Shown in pieces: positions 1-6,392 of a stretch of 7,371 bases of DNA. Made by a program: the position numbers and the translations under genes. The stretch is from contig JAHDWY010000216.1 of NCBI GenBank assembly GCA_023384315.1, positions 1 through 7,371 on the forward strand. Direction: 5' to 3'. How positions within the stretch are numbered: position 1 is the first letter of the stretch; every line of letters begins with the position of its first letter. The notes beneath the pieces are model-generated. The model worked only from the letters and a program-made list of their open reading frames with translations, ran no database searches and was not told where the DNA came from. The stretch is from Candidatus Hydrogenedentota bacterium (GTDB taxonomy: Bacteria > Hydrogenedentota > Hydrogenedentia > Hydrogenedentales > SLHB01).

Positions 1-71
1 ATTCCGGGAAGCGTTGGAAGGTTCGCCATCGCCAAAACCCGCTTCTCCAACTGGTCCAGCGTCAACTGCAA
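1..71 (-). CDS. Probable HDOD-domain protein, N-terminus only (cut by window edge)
   Basis: Reading leftward, a TTG start at 71-69 follows a strong GGAGG at 85-81 with a suitable spacer, and an in-frame TAA at 95-93 rules out a longer start. The visible 23 residues begin MQLTLDQLEKRVL and continue AMANLPTLPG. An amphipathic helix followed by a 'LPTLP' turn is the usual opening of HDOD domains, which are catalytically inactive relatives of HD phosphohydrolases used in bacterial signalling and regulation. Only this opening is visible, so the call rests on a short motif and the neighbour. The gene lies 127 bases downstream of the small HD-GYP-N-like gene on the same strand and may share its transcript. 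Other proteins starting with a helix and a Leu-Pro turn remain possible. Confidence 0.5.
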   Translation of the reverse strand, partial: MQLTLDQLEKRVLAMANLPTLPG

Positions 72-133
72 CGGCGTACCCCTCCGAATCGATTACGCGT
101 CATCACTTTACCACGATTCGCGCCGAGATGACA

Positions 134-162
134 TAAATATCGATATACAGTACAGCGTTCAA
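134..162 (-). promoter_or_regulatory. Possible sigma-70-type promoter for the HDOD-like gene
   Basis: On the minus strand TTGAAC (162-157) and TATTTA (139-134) are separated by 17 bases, lying in the gap between the two leftward genes. The -35 is good and the -10 weak. An extended -10-like TGGTAAAGT lies nearer the gene as an alternative. The gene may simply be read through from the promoter at 533-561. Confidence 0.28.
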
Positions 163-198
163 CGGCGGCCACGGCGGTGACGTATTCGCTCCGGCGGA

Positions 199-504
199 TC
201 ATGGGGAAGAGGGGGGGAGCATGGCACGAAGCCGATTCTCCATGGTTTGCTTCAGTTCGAGTGCCAACGGATCGTTGACCCCCGTGAATCGAGCGTCCAA
301 GGCTTCGAGGCGCGCCTTTATGCGATCCGCATTGGCGCCGCTTCCCTCGATGGCAACGTTGTCCACTCCCGCCGACGCGAGCCGGTCGATGAGGGCTTGC
401 GTCAACTCCAGGCCCGGCGGGCACAACACGGCTCCGGACGGGTTCGTTACGGCGCGCGCAACGACCTGACCTGCCTCAAGTTGCCCCACTGGAACAAGAT
501 ACAC
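199..504 (-). CDS. Small HD-GYP N-terminal-like (DUF3391-like) protein
   Basis: This 101-residue protein starts at a GTG (504-502) preceded by AGGGAG about nine bases upstream, and ends at a TGA at 201-199. Residues 1-55 (MYLVPVGQLEAGQVVARAV, then a 'PSGAVLCPPGLELTQALIDRLASAGVDNVAIEG' type pattern read as short pieces) match the plan of the small beta-rich module that precedes the catalytic domain in many HD-GYP c-di-GMP phosphodiesterases: 'L.pG.vlar.v....G.vLl..G..lt...i..L...Gv..v.v'. The remainder (56-101) is helical and charged, with no HD or GYP motif, so no enzyme activity is expected. It probably acts as a stand-alone adaptor or sensor piece. A near-consensus promoter lies 30 bases upstream, and a probable HDOD gene follows on the same strand. 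The family resemblance is by pattern only; the function is unknown. Confidence 0.72.
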   Translation of the reverse strand: MYLVPVGQLEAGQVVARAVTNPSGAVLCPPGLELTQALIDRLASAGVDNVAIEGSGANADRIKARLEALDARFTGVNDPLALELKQTMENRLRAMLPPSSP

Positions 505-532
505 GATAGCTCACTCCCTGCAAATCGGACGG

Positions 533-561
533 ATTGTACGCGGAAACAGTCCATTAGTCAA
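533..561 (-). promoter_or_regulatory. Near-consensus sigma-70 promoter for the leftward gene pair
   Basis: On the minus strand TTGACT (561-556) and TACAAT (538-533) are separated by exactly 17 bases. Each box differs from consensus at one or two positions. Transcription would start near 526, giving a short leader of about 20 bases that includes the AGGGAG ribosome site of the GTG start at 504. It is among the best promoter matches in the window. Confidence 0.65.
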
Positions 562-789
562 AAATGAAACTTCCCGAGTTTCGTACGCTTGAACGTTTTT
601 CAGTGCGCCCCGTTTTCTTCCTTCGGTCTTATCGCGGTGGCTCTCGCTACCCTATCGCCAAGAACGGGTTTATCTCTGCCTGGCCGCAAAAGTAACGGCC
701 AATAAACGGGGCTGGCAGGCAGTATAAGCAGGTGGACCCCTCCGCCTAAACTCCATCCATTGCCTATCGGTTAACCCTCGTTAACGGGT
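562..789. other. Intergenic stretch with several short hairpins and a 43-codon ORF
   Basis: No well-supported gene is seen here, but the stretch is rich in short inverted repeats: 636-641 with 646-651 (6 bp, one G-U, tetraloop TCTC); 681-686 with 696-701 (TGGCCG/CGGCCA, 9-base loop), flanked by TGCC 677-680 and GGCA 718-721; and 730-736 with 741-747 (7 bp, one G-U, loop CCCC). A short rightward ORF (ATG 564 to TAA 693-695, 43 codons, Arg- and aromatic-rich) crosses the first part. It has no Shine-Dalgarno site and its start lies just upstream of the leftward promoter, so it is not called a gene. The hairpins lie upstream of the candidate promoter at 790-818, so they belong to the next gene's leader only if transcription starts further upstream. 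Confidence 0.4.
770..785. repeat. GTTAAC-N4-GTTAAC palindrome, possible operator
   Basis: Two copies of the self-complementary hexamer GTTAAC (770-775 and 780-785) are separated by CCTC and end five bases before the candidate -35 box at 790. Because each hexamer is its own reverse complement, the site is both a direct and an inverted repeat with about one helical turn between half-site centres (10 bp), as expected for a dimeric DNA-binding protein. No regulator is encoded in view, so the operator role is inferred from symmetry and position. Confidence 0.3.
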
Positions 790-818
790 TTGCACGGATT
801 TTGCGGTGAAGCTAAGAT
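790..818 (+). promoter_or_regulatory. Candidate promoter for the beta-sandwich protein operon
   Basis: TTGCAC (790-795) and TAAGAT (813-818) are separated by 17 bases. The match to consensus is moderate (three and four of six). The expected start near 825 would give a leader of about 85-115 bases, depending on which start codon the first gene uses. Confidence 0.38.
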
Positions 819-908
819 GATGACTCTCCGGCGCGTTCTCCCGGCCGCTTCCCGTGGATCGGCGCGTCTCCGCGCAGGTATGTTTTCCATGTCCTTGATT
901 TTTCGGGT

Positions 909-2963
909 ATGCGTCTATTCGGGGGCGTGAAGGAGGTTGCATTGAATCTACTCGGAATTGTCGCGGCCATCGGCGCCATTGTCACTGGCTCCTCCACCGT
1001 TTCTGGGGTGGTGGTAAGCCCTGGGGGCCAGCCCGTTTCCGGCGCCAGCGTGTTTGTCGAACCCGGTCTTGCCGGCGCCTTGACGCACAGCCAAACGGAT
1101 CAGAGCGGCGCGTTCGTTTTCGCCGACGTGCCGCCCGGCCTGATCGGGATCTTTGCCACGGCGGATGGCTACGGGTTCAGCGGGTTGAGCCAGAAGATAC
1201 CCGTTGGAGACAACGTTTCCGGCCTCTCCATCGCGTTGTACCCGCCGGGCGAGATTGCGGGCAAAGTCGTGGACGCGAAGGGCGATCCGGTTTCGGGGGC
1301 GCGAATTACCCGCTTCGGCATTATGGGTTCGCCCCCAGTCGGAATTCCTTTGTCAAAACTTACGGAATTCGGCTTCGAGGAGCCAGTTACTGACAAAAGC
1401 GGTAGCTTTACCGTTTCGCGGCTACCCCAAGGCGCTACTCTGACCCTGAAAGTGGGCCATCCCGAATTTGCTCAGTCGGGCGTAGGGGATATCGCCGCAG
1501 GCGATCGCAACGTTCGCGTCCAGTTGAGTCCAGGCGTTACCGTGAGAGGTACCGTTCTGTCGCGCGACGGCAGCCAGCCTGTTGCCAACGCATCCATTAT
1601 CATCGGGAATGCGTCGCCCCCTCATGATACGGCCATTGCGAGAACCGATCTCACAGGAGAGTTTGCTATCCGCCTCAATCCCGGGTACTACCTGTACCAG
1701 GCTGCAGGTATGGAACTGCGCAGCCCGGGTTGGGAAAAGCTGACGGTGTCGGGTCGCGAGCCATCCCAGCGCGTAACCCTGCGAGTCGCAGGTACGACAA
1801 CCTTGACTGGCGAAGTGCGTGATGCGGTATCGGGAAATCCCATTAGCGGTGCGCGGCTCGAACTTTCGGCCTTTGGCAGTCCCGCAGAATCGGTTGTCAC
1901 GGGCCCTTCCGGTACGTATCAGTTCACGGGAGTGGAGGGGGAGAACCAGATCCGGTTGCAGTCAGTTCCCGGCTATGTCCCGCCCGAAAAACCCTACCTG
2001 ACCATTCAAGACGCCAAGCAAGGGGTAAGCGTCGCCATTCCAACGTTCTGGCTGAGGCCTCTTCCGTCGCATCGCGTCCAGGTATTGGATGACGCGGATC
2101 GGCCCATGCCGGGAGCCATCCTTCGCTTGATTCGGCCGCTTCAATACGCCGTCCACACAACGGATGCGGAAGGCTATGCGAAACTCGACATCGTGTCTGC
2201 GCCAGAAGACGGCACAATTGTCGGTTTGGCCGAACATCCCACACGTCCGCTGGTGGCGCTGTTTACCATTCCCAACTCCGCTGCGGATACGGCGCGAGTG
2301 AAACTCTTCCCGGCTGGCACGGTGACCGGAGCCGTCGTGGACCAGAAAGGGAAACCCATTGAAGGCGCGGTCATCGGCGGTCTCTACCAGGGCGAGGGCG
2401 ACCAGGAGCCGGTGCAGCTTTGGCGGACGATCTCCGGAACGGACGGTGCGTTCCGGTGGGGTGGAGTCGTCCCGTACGTGCCTATGGCCTGTCTCGCGGC
2501 CACGGGCCCCGATGGGTTCGGCCGGTCAATGGCGTTTAACGCTTCGCCCGGGAATACCGAGAACGTCGGTAATGTGGTGATCGCGGACGCCGAGCGTGCG
2601 CGAAAGAATCAGGGCCTGTCGATCGCGGGCCGGCAACTGGACCTCACGGAGTACCCGGTTCTTTCGGGATCGTTGCCCACGGGCGGAAGACCAGTTCTTA
2701 TCCTGCACGCCACCGTTGGGGAAGCGCAGCTCTACCATCAGGCTTTAAGCAGCGTCAAAGCTACACTGGACGGTCTCAACATTGATGCAGTCCTCGCCGT
2801 TGACGGGCCGGCCACGTTCCAAAGTGGGCGCGTTCCTGTAGTACAAGGAACCGCGCCGGGCGCGGCACAGACCTACCTCATCAGCAGCAGCGGAACCGTG
2901 ATTCTGGAGACGTGGGGTCTGCCACAGATTGCGGCCCTGTTAAGAACGGTCGCCGGAGAGTAG
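909..2963 (+). CDS. Exported carboxypeptidase-regulatory-like repeat protein with degenerate C-terminal thioredoxin-like domain
   Basis: This 684-residue protein begins with a hydrophobic export segment (about residues 11-27, LNLLGIVAAIGAIVTG). About six tandem beta-sandwich repeats of the carboxypeptidase regulatory-like type follow, near residues 29-111, 113-209, 210-294, 297-386, 387-468 and 469-560. Each has the signature 'G.V.d..G.PV.GA.v' followed by 'T...G.f....l..G', for example GKVVDAKGDPVSGA and GAVVDQKGKPIEGA. Residues 594-681 look like a reduced thioredoxin/redoxin fold: a hydrophobic strand RPVLILHATVG, a helix, and a late TYLISSSGTVI strand pair. There is no CXXC and no clear cis-proline. 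The only cysteine in the protein is in repeat 6. ATG 909 has no ribosome site. An in-frame TTG at 942 sits five bases after AAGGAGG (930-936) and may be the true start, but its signal peptide would lack a positive charge. The next gene follows after 7 bases. The protein probably binds or scaffolds outside the cytoplasm; its ligand is unknown. Confidence 0.85.
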   Translation: MRLFGGVKEVALNLLGIVAAIGAIVTGSSTVSGVVVSPGGQPVSGASVFVEPGLAGALTHSQTDQSGAFVFADVPPGLIGIFATADGYGFSGLSQKIPVGDNVSGLSIALYPPGEIAGKVVDAKGDPVSGARITRFGIMGSPPVGIPLSKLTEFGFEEPVTDKSGSFTVSRLPQGATLTLKVGHPEFAQSGVGDIAAGDRNVRVQLSPGVTVRGTVLSRDGSQPVANASIIIGNASPPHDTAIARTDLTGEFAIRLNPGYYLYQAAGMELRSPGWEKLTVSGREPSQRVTLRVAGTTTLTGEVRDAVSGNPISGARLELSAFGSPAESVVTGPSGTYQFTGVEGENQIRLQSVPGYVPPEKPYLTIQDAKQGVSVAIPTFWLRPLPSHRVQVLDDADRPMPGAILRLIRPLQYAVHTTDAEGYAKLDIVSAPEDGTIVGLAEHPTRPLVALFTIPNSAADTARVKLFPAGTVTGAVVDQKGKPIEGAVIGGLYQGEGDQEPVQLWRTISGTDGAFRWGGVVPYVPMACLAATGPDGFGRSMAFNASPGNTENVGNVVIADAERARKNQGLSIAGRQLDLTEYPVLSGSLPTGGRPVLILHATVGEAQLYHQALSSVKATLDGLNIDAVLAVDGPATFQSGRVPVVQGTAPGAAQTYLISSSGTVILETWGLPQIAALLRTVAGE
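930..936 (+). promoter_or_regulatory. Strong Shine-Dalgarno AAGGAGG inside the annotated 5' end
   Basis: AAGGAGG lies five bases before an in-frame TTG at 942, while the upstream ATG at 909 has no purine-rich site. This favours translation from 942, giving 673 aa beginning MNLLGIVAAIGAIV. The ATG-initiated form is kept as the feature boundary because its n-region carries Arg2 and Lys8, as a signal peptide normally would. Confidence 0.45.
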
Positions 2964-2970
2964 ACCGGCA

Positions 2971-4878
2971 ATGCGTACTACCCGAGTCGTCCGATTTATG
3001 TTCATGTGTTTCCTCGCAGTACAAACGGTTTCCGCCTACGACATCTCCGTGTGGGTCGTCGACCTCAACGGACAGGCGGTGCCGGATGCGCGCGTCTGGT
3101 TATCCCAGGACCGGATCCCAAAACATCTGACGACTGACGAAACGGGACGATGTACCTTTACCGGGGTCGGAATCGGCCCTGTGCAAATCGTGGCGTGGAA
3201 GGACGGACACGCGGTTGGCGGCCGGGACGCGCGGGTCGTGGGATCGGCGGAGATTGCCATCGCCCTGGGCCACCCCGGCACCCTCGCCGTCCAACTCATC
3301 AGCCGTGGCCGCAATCCCAACACGGGCGAGGAACTGAAACCGGAACCGGTGGAAGGCGCCCGGGTGGAGGCGATGCTCGTAAACAACGCATTTACTGTCG
3401 CGGTGGACGATCTCGTCGAACACGGATTTCCGTCTGCGCGAAGCGATGCCGAAGGGCGCCTGGTACTCGATTACCTGCCCGACGGGGGCCATGTCGCATT
3501 TCGCGTGAGCCATCGCCTGTTTTGTGACAAGTACGTGAATTATCCCGTCGGCCAGCGCGAGATTGTCGTGCAGATGTTCGAAGGCATCGTGCTTCGCGGG
3601 CGCGTTACCAACGAGCAGGGTGAAGGCGTCGAACATGCGCGCGTGTCCATTTTCCGTACCAACGACAACGACACAACCCTCCGCGAATTTGAAGAGGCCA
3701 CGACGGGACCGGATGGCTTCTACCGGTCCATGCTTCCCCCCGGCGAATACCATGTCACCGCCAAGCATCCGGATTACGCGACCGCGGAGCCTGTCTCCGG
3801 TTCCCTTCGCCCTCAAGATTTCGATGCCACCTGCGACTTGATCTTGCCGACGGCCTTCAACCTTACCGGGCGTGTGGTGGGATCGGACGACGAACCAGTG
3901 GGCGGCGTTCGCATTCAATACGTGGTGAACGAGGTCGTGTACGAAGAAACGCTAACGAACAATGCAGGAGATTTCACCCTCAACGTGGCGCCCGGCGATG
4001 GCCGCATCCACGTCGAAGCGCCCGAGGGATACATGACCGACCGGGGAACCGATATCGACGTGCAGATGGGCCAGGCGGACGTCGCCATCGAGGAAGCGAT
4101 TCGTCTTCAGGTGTTGCCCGAAATCTCGGGCGTGGTGAGGGACGAGCACGGCGAACCCGTGCCCATGGCCTTCATCTCAACCATGGGATACGATCCGCCC
4201 CAGTTTGCAATTACGAGCCACGAGGGCCGGTTCTGGATGCAGCTACCGGCGGTGCCGGAAAACGCAGTGGCCCTGCTGCGTTTCGAGCATCCGCGCCGCT
4301 ACATGCGCGCGGATGTTATCGTGCCGCTTAAAGACGTGGAACCGATCAAGGTGGGACTCATGCCGTTTGAGCCCGATCTTGCCCCTTGCGATCCCCAGTA
4401 TGTTCAGAACAAGGCGCTGGACGCCCTGCGTGGAAAGGAAGCGCCACCCATCGAAGGCGACCTTTGGTTTAACGTCCCCTTTGACACGGATGGGGAGCCG
4501 ATTGCGCCGACCCTGCAATCGCTCCGGGGCAAGGTCGTCGTGCTCGCATTTTGGGGGGGATTCGATCGGAGTGGGGAAGGACTCGCGCACATTCGTGGCC
4601 TGCGCACGCTCTATCCCATCATCCAGGAAATGGAGGATGTCGCGCTCGTTGGGATTCACGACACCGGCACCGATGAAGTCGAGCTTCAGCAGTACGTTCG
4701 CGATCTGGAAATCCCCTACCCCGTTTGCCGCGATGAGGATGCGAAAACGTACGACCGGTACGACATCACATCCGTTCCCCAGATCGTCTTAATCGACAAG
4801 AAAGGCGTCCTTCGATTCTACGATGTCGACGGACGCCTGCTCGAATTGATTAAGAGTCTACGGCGCGAAGCGCCGTAA
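2971..4878 (+). CDS. Secreted carboxypeptidase-regulatory-like repeat protein with CXXC-less TlpA/redoxin domain
   Basis: This 635-residue protein starts at ATG 2971, with GGAGAG (2955-2960) inside the end of the previous gene, so translation is probably coupled. A classical signal peptide (MRTTRVVRFMFMCFLAVQTVSA, split here as basic n-region, hydrophobic core, VSA cleavage site after residue 22) directs export. About five beta-sandwich repeats follow, near 24-100, 104-204, 205-292, 295-380 and 382-464, with the 'G.V.d..GePv..a.v' and 'T...G.f' pattern. Residues 490-632 form a TlpA/AhpC-like redoxin domain: LRGKVVVLAFW, then GGFDRSG where family members have the WCxxC site, and a retained cis-proline motif TSVPQ at 601-604 followed by IVLIDKKGVLRFYD. 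The catalytic CXXC position reads D532-R533-S534-G535, so thiol exchange is not expected. Cys586 in the domain is not at an active-site position. Role inferred: a structural or binding partner of the upstream paralogue. Confidence 0.88.
   Translation: MRTTRVVRFMFMCFLAVQTVSAYDISVWVVDLNGQAVPDARVWLSQDRIPKHLTTDETGRCTFTGVGIGPVQIVAWKDGHAVGGRDARVVGSAEIAIALGHPGTLAVQLISRGRNPNTGEELKPEPVEGARVEAMLVNNAFTVAVDDLVEHGFPSARSDAEGRLVLDYLPDGGHVAFRVSHRLFCDKYVNYPVGQREIVVQMFEGIVLRGRVTNEQGEGVEHARVSIFRTNDNDTTLREFEEATTGPDGFYRSMLPPGEYHVTAKHPDYATAEPVSGSLRPQDFDATCDLILPTAFNLTGRVVGSDDEPVGGVRIQYVVNEVVYEETLTNNAGDFTLNVAPGDGRIHVEAPEGYMTDRGTDIDVQMGQADVAIEEAIRLQVLPEISGVVRDEHGEPVPMAFISTMGYDPPQFAITSHEGRFWMQLPAVPENAVALLRFEHPRRYMRADVIVPLKDVEPIKVGLMPFEPDLAPCDPQYVQNKALDALRGKEAPPIEGDLWFNVPFDTDGEPIAPTLQSLRGKVVVLAFWGGFDRSGEGLAHIRGLRTLYPIIQEMEDVALVGIHDTGTDEVELQQYVRDLEIPYPVCRDEDAKTYDRYDITSVPQIVLIDKKGVLRFYDVDGRLLELIKSLRREAP
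4859..4877. terminator. Hairpin across the stop codon between convergent genes
   Basis: TACGGCGC (4859-4866), loop GAA, GCGCCGTA (4870-4877) form a perfect 8-bp stem. It ends inside the TAA stop codon of the repeat-protein gene and lies just past the rpsT stop. It has no T-run on either strand, so it is not a textbook intrinsic terminator. Its place between two convergent genes only 6 bases apart still suggests a bidirectional terminator or an mRNA 3'-end stabiliser. Confidence 0.5.
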
Positions 4879-4884
4879 GATGGG

Positions 4885-5151
4885 TTAGACGGAAATTTGC
4901 GCGGCCCTGCGTTGCAACGTGGACTTCTTGCGCGCGGCGGCATTCGCGTGAATGACGCCCTTGCTGGCGGCCTTGTCAATCTCCACCAAGGCCACGGGAA
5001 GCGTCTTCTTGATCTCCTCCGGGTTCTTGGCGTCGATGGCCGCGGCAGCAGCCTTGATGCACGTCTTCATCTTTGACTTTACAGCCATATTACGTTGGCG
5101 GTCCCGCTCGTTCGTGAGGTCGCGGGCTTTCGCCGTCTTGGTGTTCGGCAT
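4885..5151 (-). CDS. rpsT: Small ribosomal subunit protein bS20
   Basis: This 88-residue protein is recognisable as bS20, a primary 16S rRNA-binding protein of the 30S subunit. It has a very basic N-terminus (MPNTKTAKARDLTNERDRQRN), then KSKMKTCIKAAAAAIDAKNPEE, and a basic C-terminal helix with the conserved 'KGVIHANAAARKKSTLQRR' stretch (read in parts: A-S-K-G-V-I-H, N-A-A-A-R-K-K-S). The length is normal for the family. ATG is at 5151-5149 with GGAG about ten bases upstream. The gene is monocistronic here, with its own promoter near 5201-5230, and is convergent with the repeat-protein operon. It marks the window as bacterial chromosome. Autoregulation is known for rpsT in some bacteria, but nothing in this leader demonstrates it. 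Confidence 0.96.
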   Translation of the reverse strand: MPNTKTAKARDLTNERDRQRNMAVKSKMKTCIKAAAAAIDAKNPEEIKKTLPVALVEIDKAASKGVIHANAAARKKSTLQRRAAQISV

Positions 5152-5200
5152 GCCTGAAAATCTCCACTAAATGGTAAAAACAGCCCTTAAACAGCACCGG

Positions 5201-5230
5201 ACTGTACCAGAAACTCGGCTCCCCGTTCAA
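5201..5230 (-). promoter_or_regulatory. Probable rpsT promoter
   Basis: On the minus strand TTGAAC (5230-5225) and TACAGT (5206-5201) are separated by 18 bases. Transcription would start near 5194, giving a leader of about 43 bases before the bS20 start codon. Confidence 0.5.
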
Positions 5231-5248
5231 ATCGGCCGTCCAGGAGTC

Positions 5249-5277
5249 TTGCGCGGATTGGGATCGGGTAGTAAGCT
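5249..5277 (+). promoter_or_regulatory. Possible promoter for the universal stress protein gene
   Basis: TTGCGC (5249-5254) and TAAGCT (5272-5277) are separated by 17 bases, 45 bases upstream of the ATG at 5322. The boxes are weak matches (about three of six each), which is compatible with regulated expression but does not prove it. Confidence 0.28.
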
Positions 5278-5321
5278 GAGACTAACGGCCGGGTTTCGGA
5301 ACCTGGCGGAAAGGGGGCCGT

Positions 5322-6260
5322 ATGTTTACCAACAGCAACATTCTGGTGCCAACGGACTTCTCGCCCTATGCCCGGTTCGCCAATACCTACGCCTTGGCCA
5401 TCGCCCGGAACTACGGCGGCACCGTCCATTTCGTGCATGTGCTCGACGCAAACGTCGTGTCCGGAGTCCGGGGACACGGCATGTGGCTCAACCCTTCCGA
5501 CGCGGAAACCTTGCTGGATTCCATGCGGGAGCACGCTTCGAGCCGTCTCACCACCTTGGCAGAGGAGGCGGAAGGCCAAGGGGTCCGTTCAGAGCAGCAC
5601 ATCGTCGTTGGTAACGCCCCGCAGGAGATCCTGCGTCTTGCATTGGACAAGCAGTGCACGCTGATCGTGATTGCCACGCACGGACGTTCGGGGTTCGATC
5701 ACGTCGTTTTTGGCAGTGTCGCCGAGAGGGTCGTGCGCCAATCGCCGGTGCCGGTTCTTGCCATCAAGCACCCGGAACACGACTTCGTTGAAGCGAGCGA
5801 CCTGTCGCTCCGCATCCGGCACGTCCTGTTTCCTACGGACTTCTCCGACTTCTCTGAGAAAGGACTGCCTTTTGCCATTTCTTTCTGCCGCGAGTTTTCC
5901 GCAAAGCTGTCGTTGTTACACGCCACGGAGATTCCCATCGTGTTGCCCGAATTCATGCCGGATTCCGTCGTATCGGTCGGGCCGGAAATGGAGCAGGCGG
6001 CGCGTGGGACGCTGGAAGAGAAGAAGGCCGGAATTCCTAATCTCGATGTGGACGCCGTCTCTGTGACCGGGGTGCCGCATAGCGAGATCTGCCGCTTCGC
6101 GGAGGAGCATGGGGTGGATCTGATCGTAATGCCTACGCACGGCCGTTCGGGGTTCGGGCACGTGTTATTTGGAAGCGTGGCGGAGAAGGTGGTGCGGCTG
6201 GCGCGGTGCCCCGTGTTGACCATCCGGCCGGACGGGGATGGGTCCGCTTTCGAGCGGTGA
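5322..6260 (+). CDS. Universal stress protein with two tandem UspA domains
   Basis: This 312-residue cytoplasmic protein is made of two UspA alpha/beta domains, about residues 5-149 and 166-303. Each starts with the nucleotide-pocket strand and aspartate (NILVPTDFS at 6-14; HVLFPTDFS at 167-175). Each ends with the phosphate-binding loop: ATHGRSGFDHVVFGS at 118-132 and PTHGRSGFGHVLFGS at 271-285, followed by VAERVVR and VAEKVVR. The loop fits the G-9x-G-S part of the ATP-binding consensus; the leading glycine of 'G-2x-G' is Ala or Pro here, a common variation. ATP binding is therefore likely, and such proteins are linked to survival under stress. ATG 5322 is preceded by a purine run AAAGGGGG (5310-5317). 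The gene is divergent from rpsT and has no partner gene. The two-domain length is usual for this class. Confidence 0.94.
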   Translation: MFTNSNILVPTDFSPYARFANTYALAIARNYGGTVHFVHVLDANVVSGVRGHGMWLNPSDAETLLDSMREHASSRLTTLAEEAEGQGVRSEQHIVVGNAPQEILRLALDKQCTLIVIATHGRSGFDHVVFGSVAERVVRQSPVPVLAIKHPEHDFVEASDLSLRIRHVLFPTDFSDFSEKGLPFAISFCREFSAKLSLLHATEIPIVLPEFMPDSVVSVGPEMEQAARGTLEEKKAGIPNLDVDAVSVTGVPHSEICRFAEEHGVDLIVMPTHGRSGFGHVLFGSVAEKVVRLARCPVLTIRPDGDGSAFER

Positions 6261-6280
6261 GCAGGACGGAATTCTCCATC

Positions 6281-6311
6281 GCCGGGCGACCCCCAAAAAT
6301 GTTCGCCTGGC
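6281..6311. terminator. Hairpin downstream of the universal stress protein gene
   Basis: GCCGGGCGA (6281-6289) can pair with TCGCCTGGC (6303-6311) in a 9-bp stem with one G-U pair and a 13-base loop. It starts 20 bases past the UspA stop codon, in the gap between two convergent genes. No T-run follows on either strand, so it may be a Rho-assisted or non-canonical terminator. Confidence 0.38.
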
Positions 6312-6326
6312 AGACACTCTTCCCCC

Positions 6327-6392
6327 GCTATCGAATCGCGCGGTATCCCGACCCTAGTTCAAGCGGTTCTGGGCGCGGTACGATTCGATAGC
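6327..6392. repeat. Perfect 12-bp inverted repeat around the stop codon of the small gene
   Basis: GCTATCGAATCG (6327-6338) and CGATTCGATAGC (6381-6392) are exact reverse complements, separated by 42 bases. The right arm lies inside the last codons of the 89-aa gene and the left arm beyond its stop, so the transcript's 3' end could fold into a long stem-loop. A GCGGTA-type direct repeat also occurs next to each arm. No T-run follows. Confidence 0.5.

Noticed and set aside
62..424. Leftward 120-aa open frame overlapping the small HD-GYP-N-like gene
   Set aside because: Arg/Gly/His-rich low-complexity composition, no ribosome site, and it overlaps a better gene with a GTG start, SD site and promoter.
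671..748. Possible c-di-GMP-I (GEMM) riboswitch, prompted by a CGCAAA motif and a following CGGCC
   Set aside because: The conserved GEMM core around the two helices is not present in order, and the best local promoter lies downstream, so the match is superficial.
3100..3918. Leftward 272-aa open frame opposite the second repeat protein
   Set aside because: It is antisense to a gene with signal peptide, repeats and a redoxin domain; it has no recognisable domain and is a typical GC-rich shadow frame.
4205..4792. Rightward 195-aa frame overlapping the redoxin domain
   Set aside because: Arg/Ser/Cys-rich shadow of the real frame, with no domain or ribosome site.
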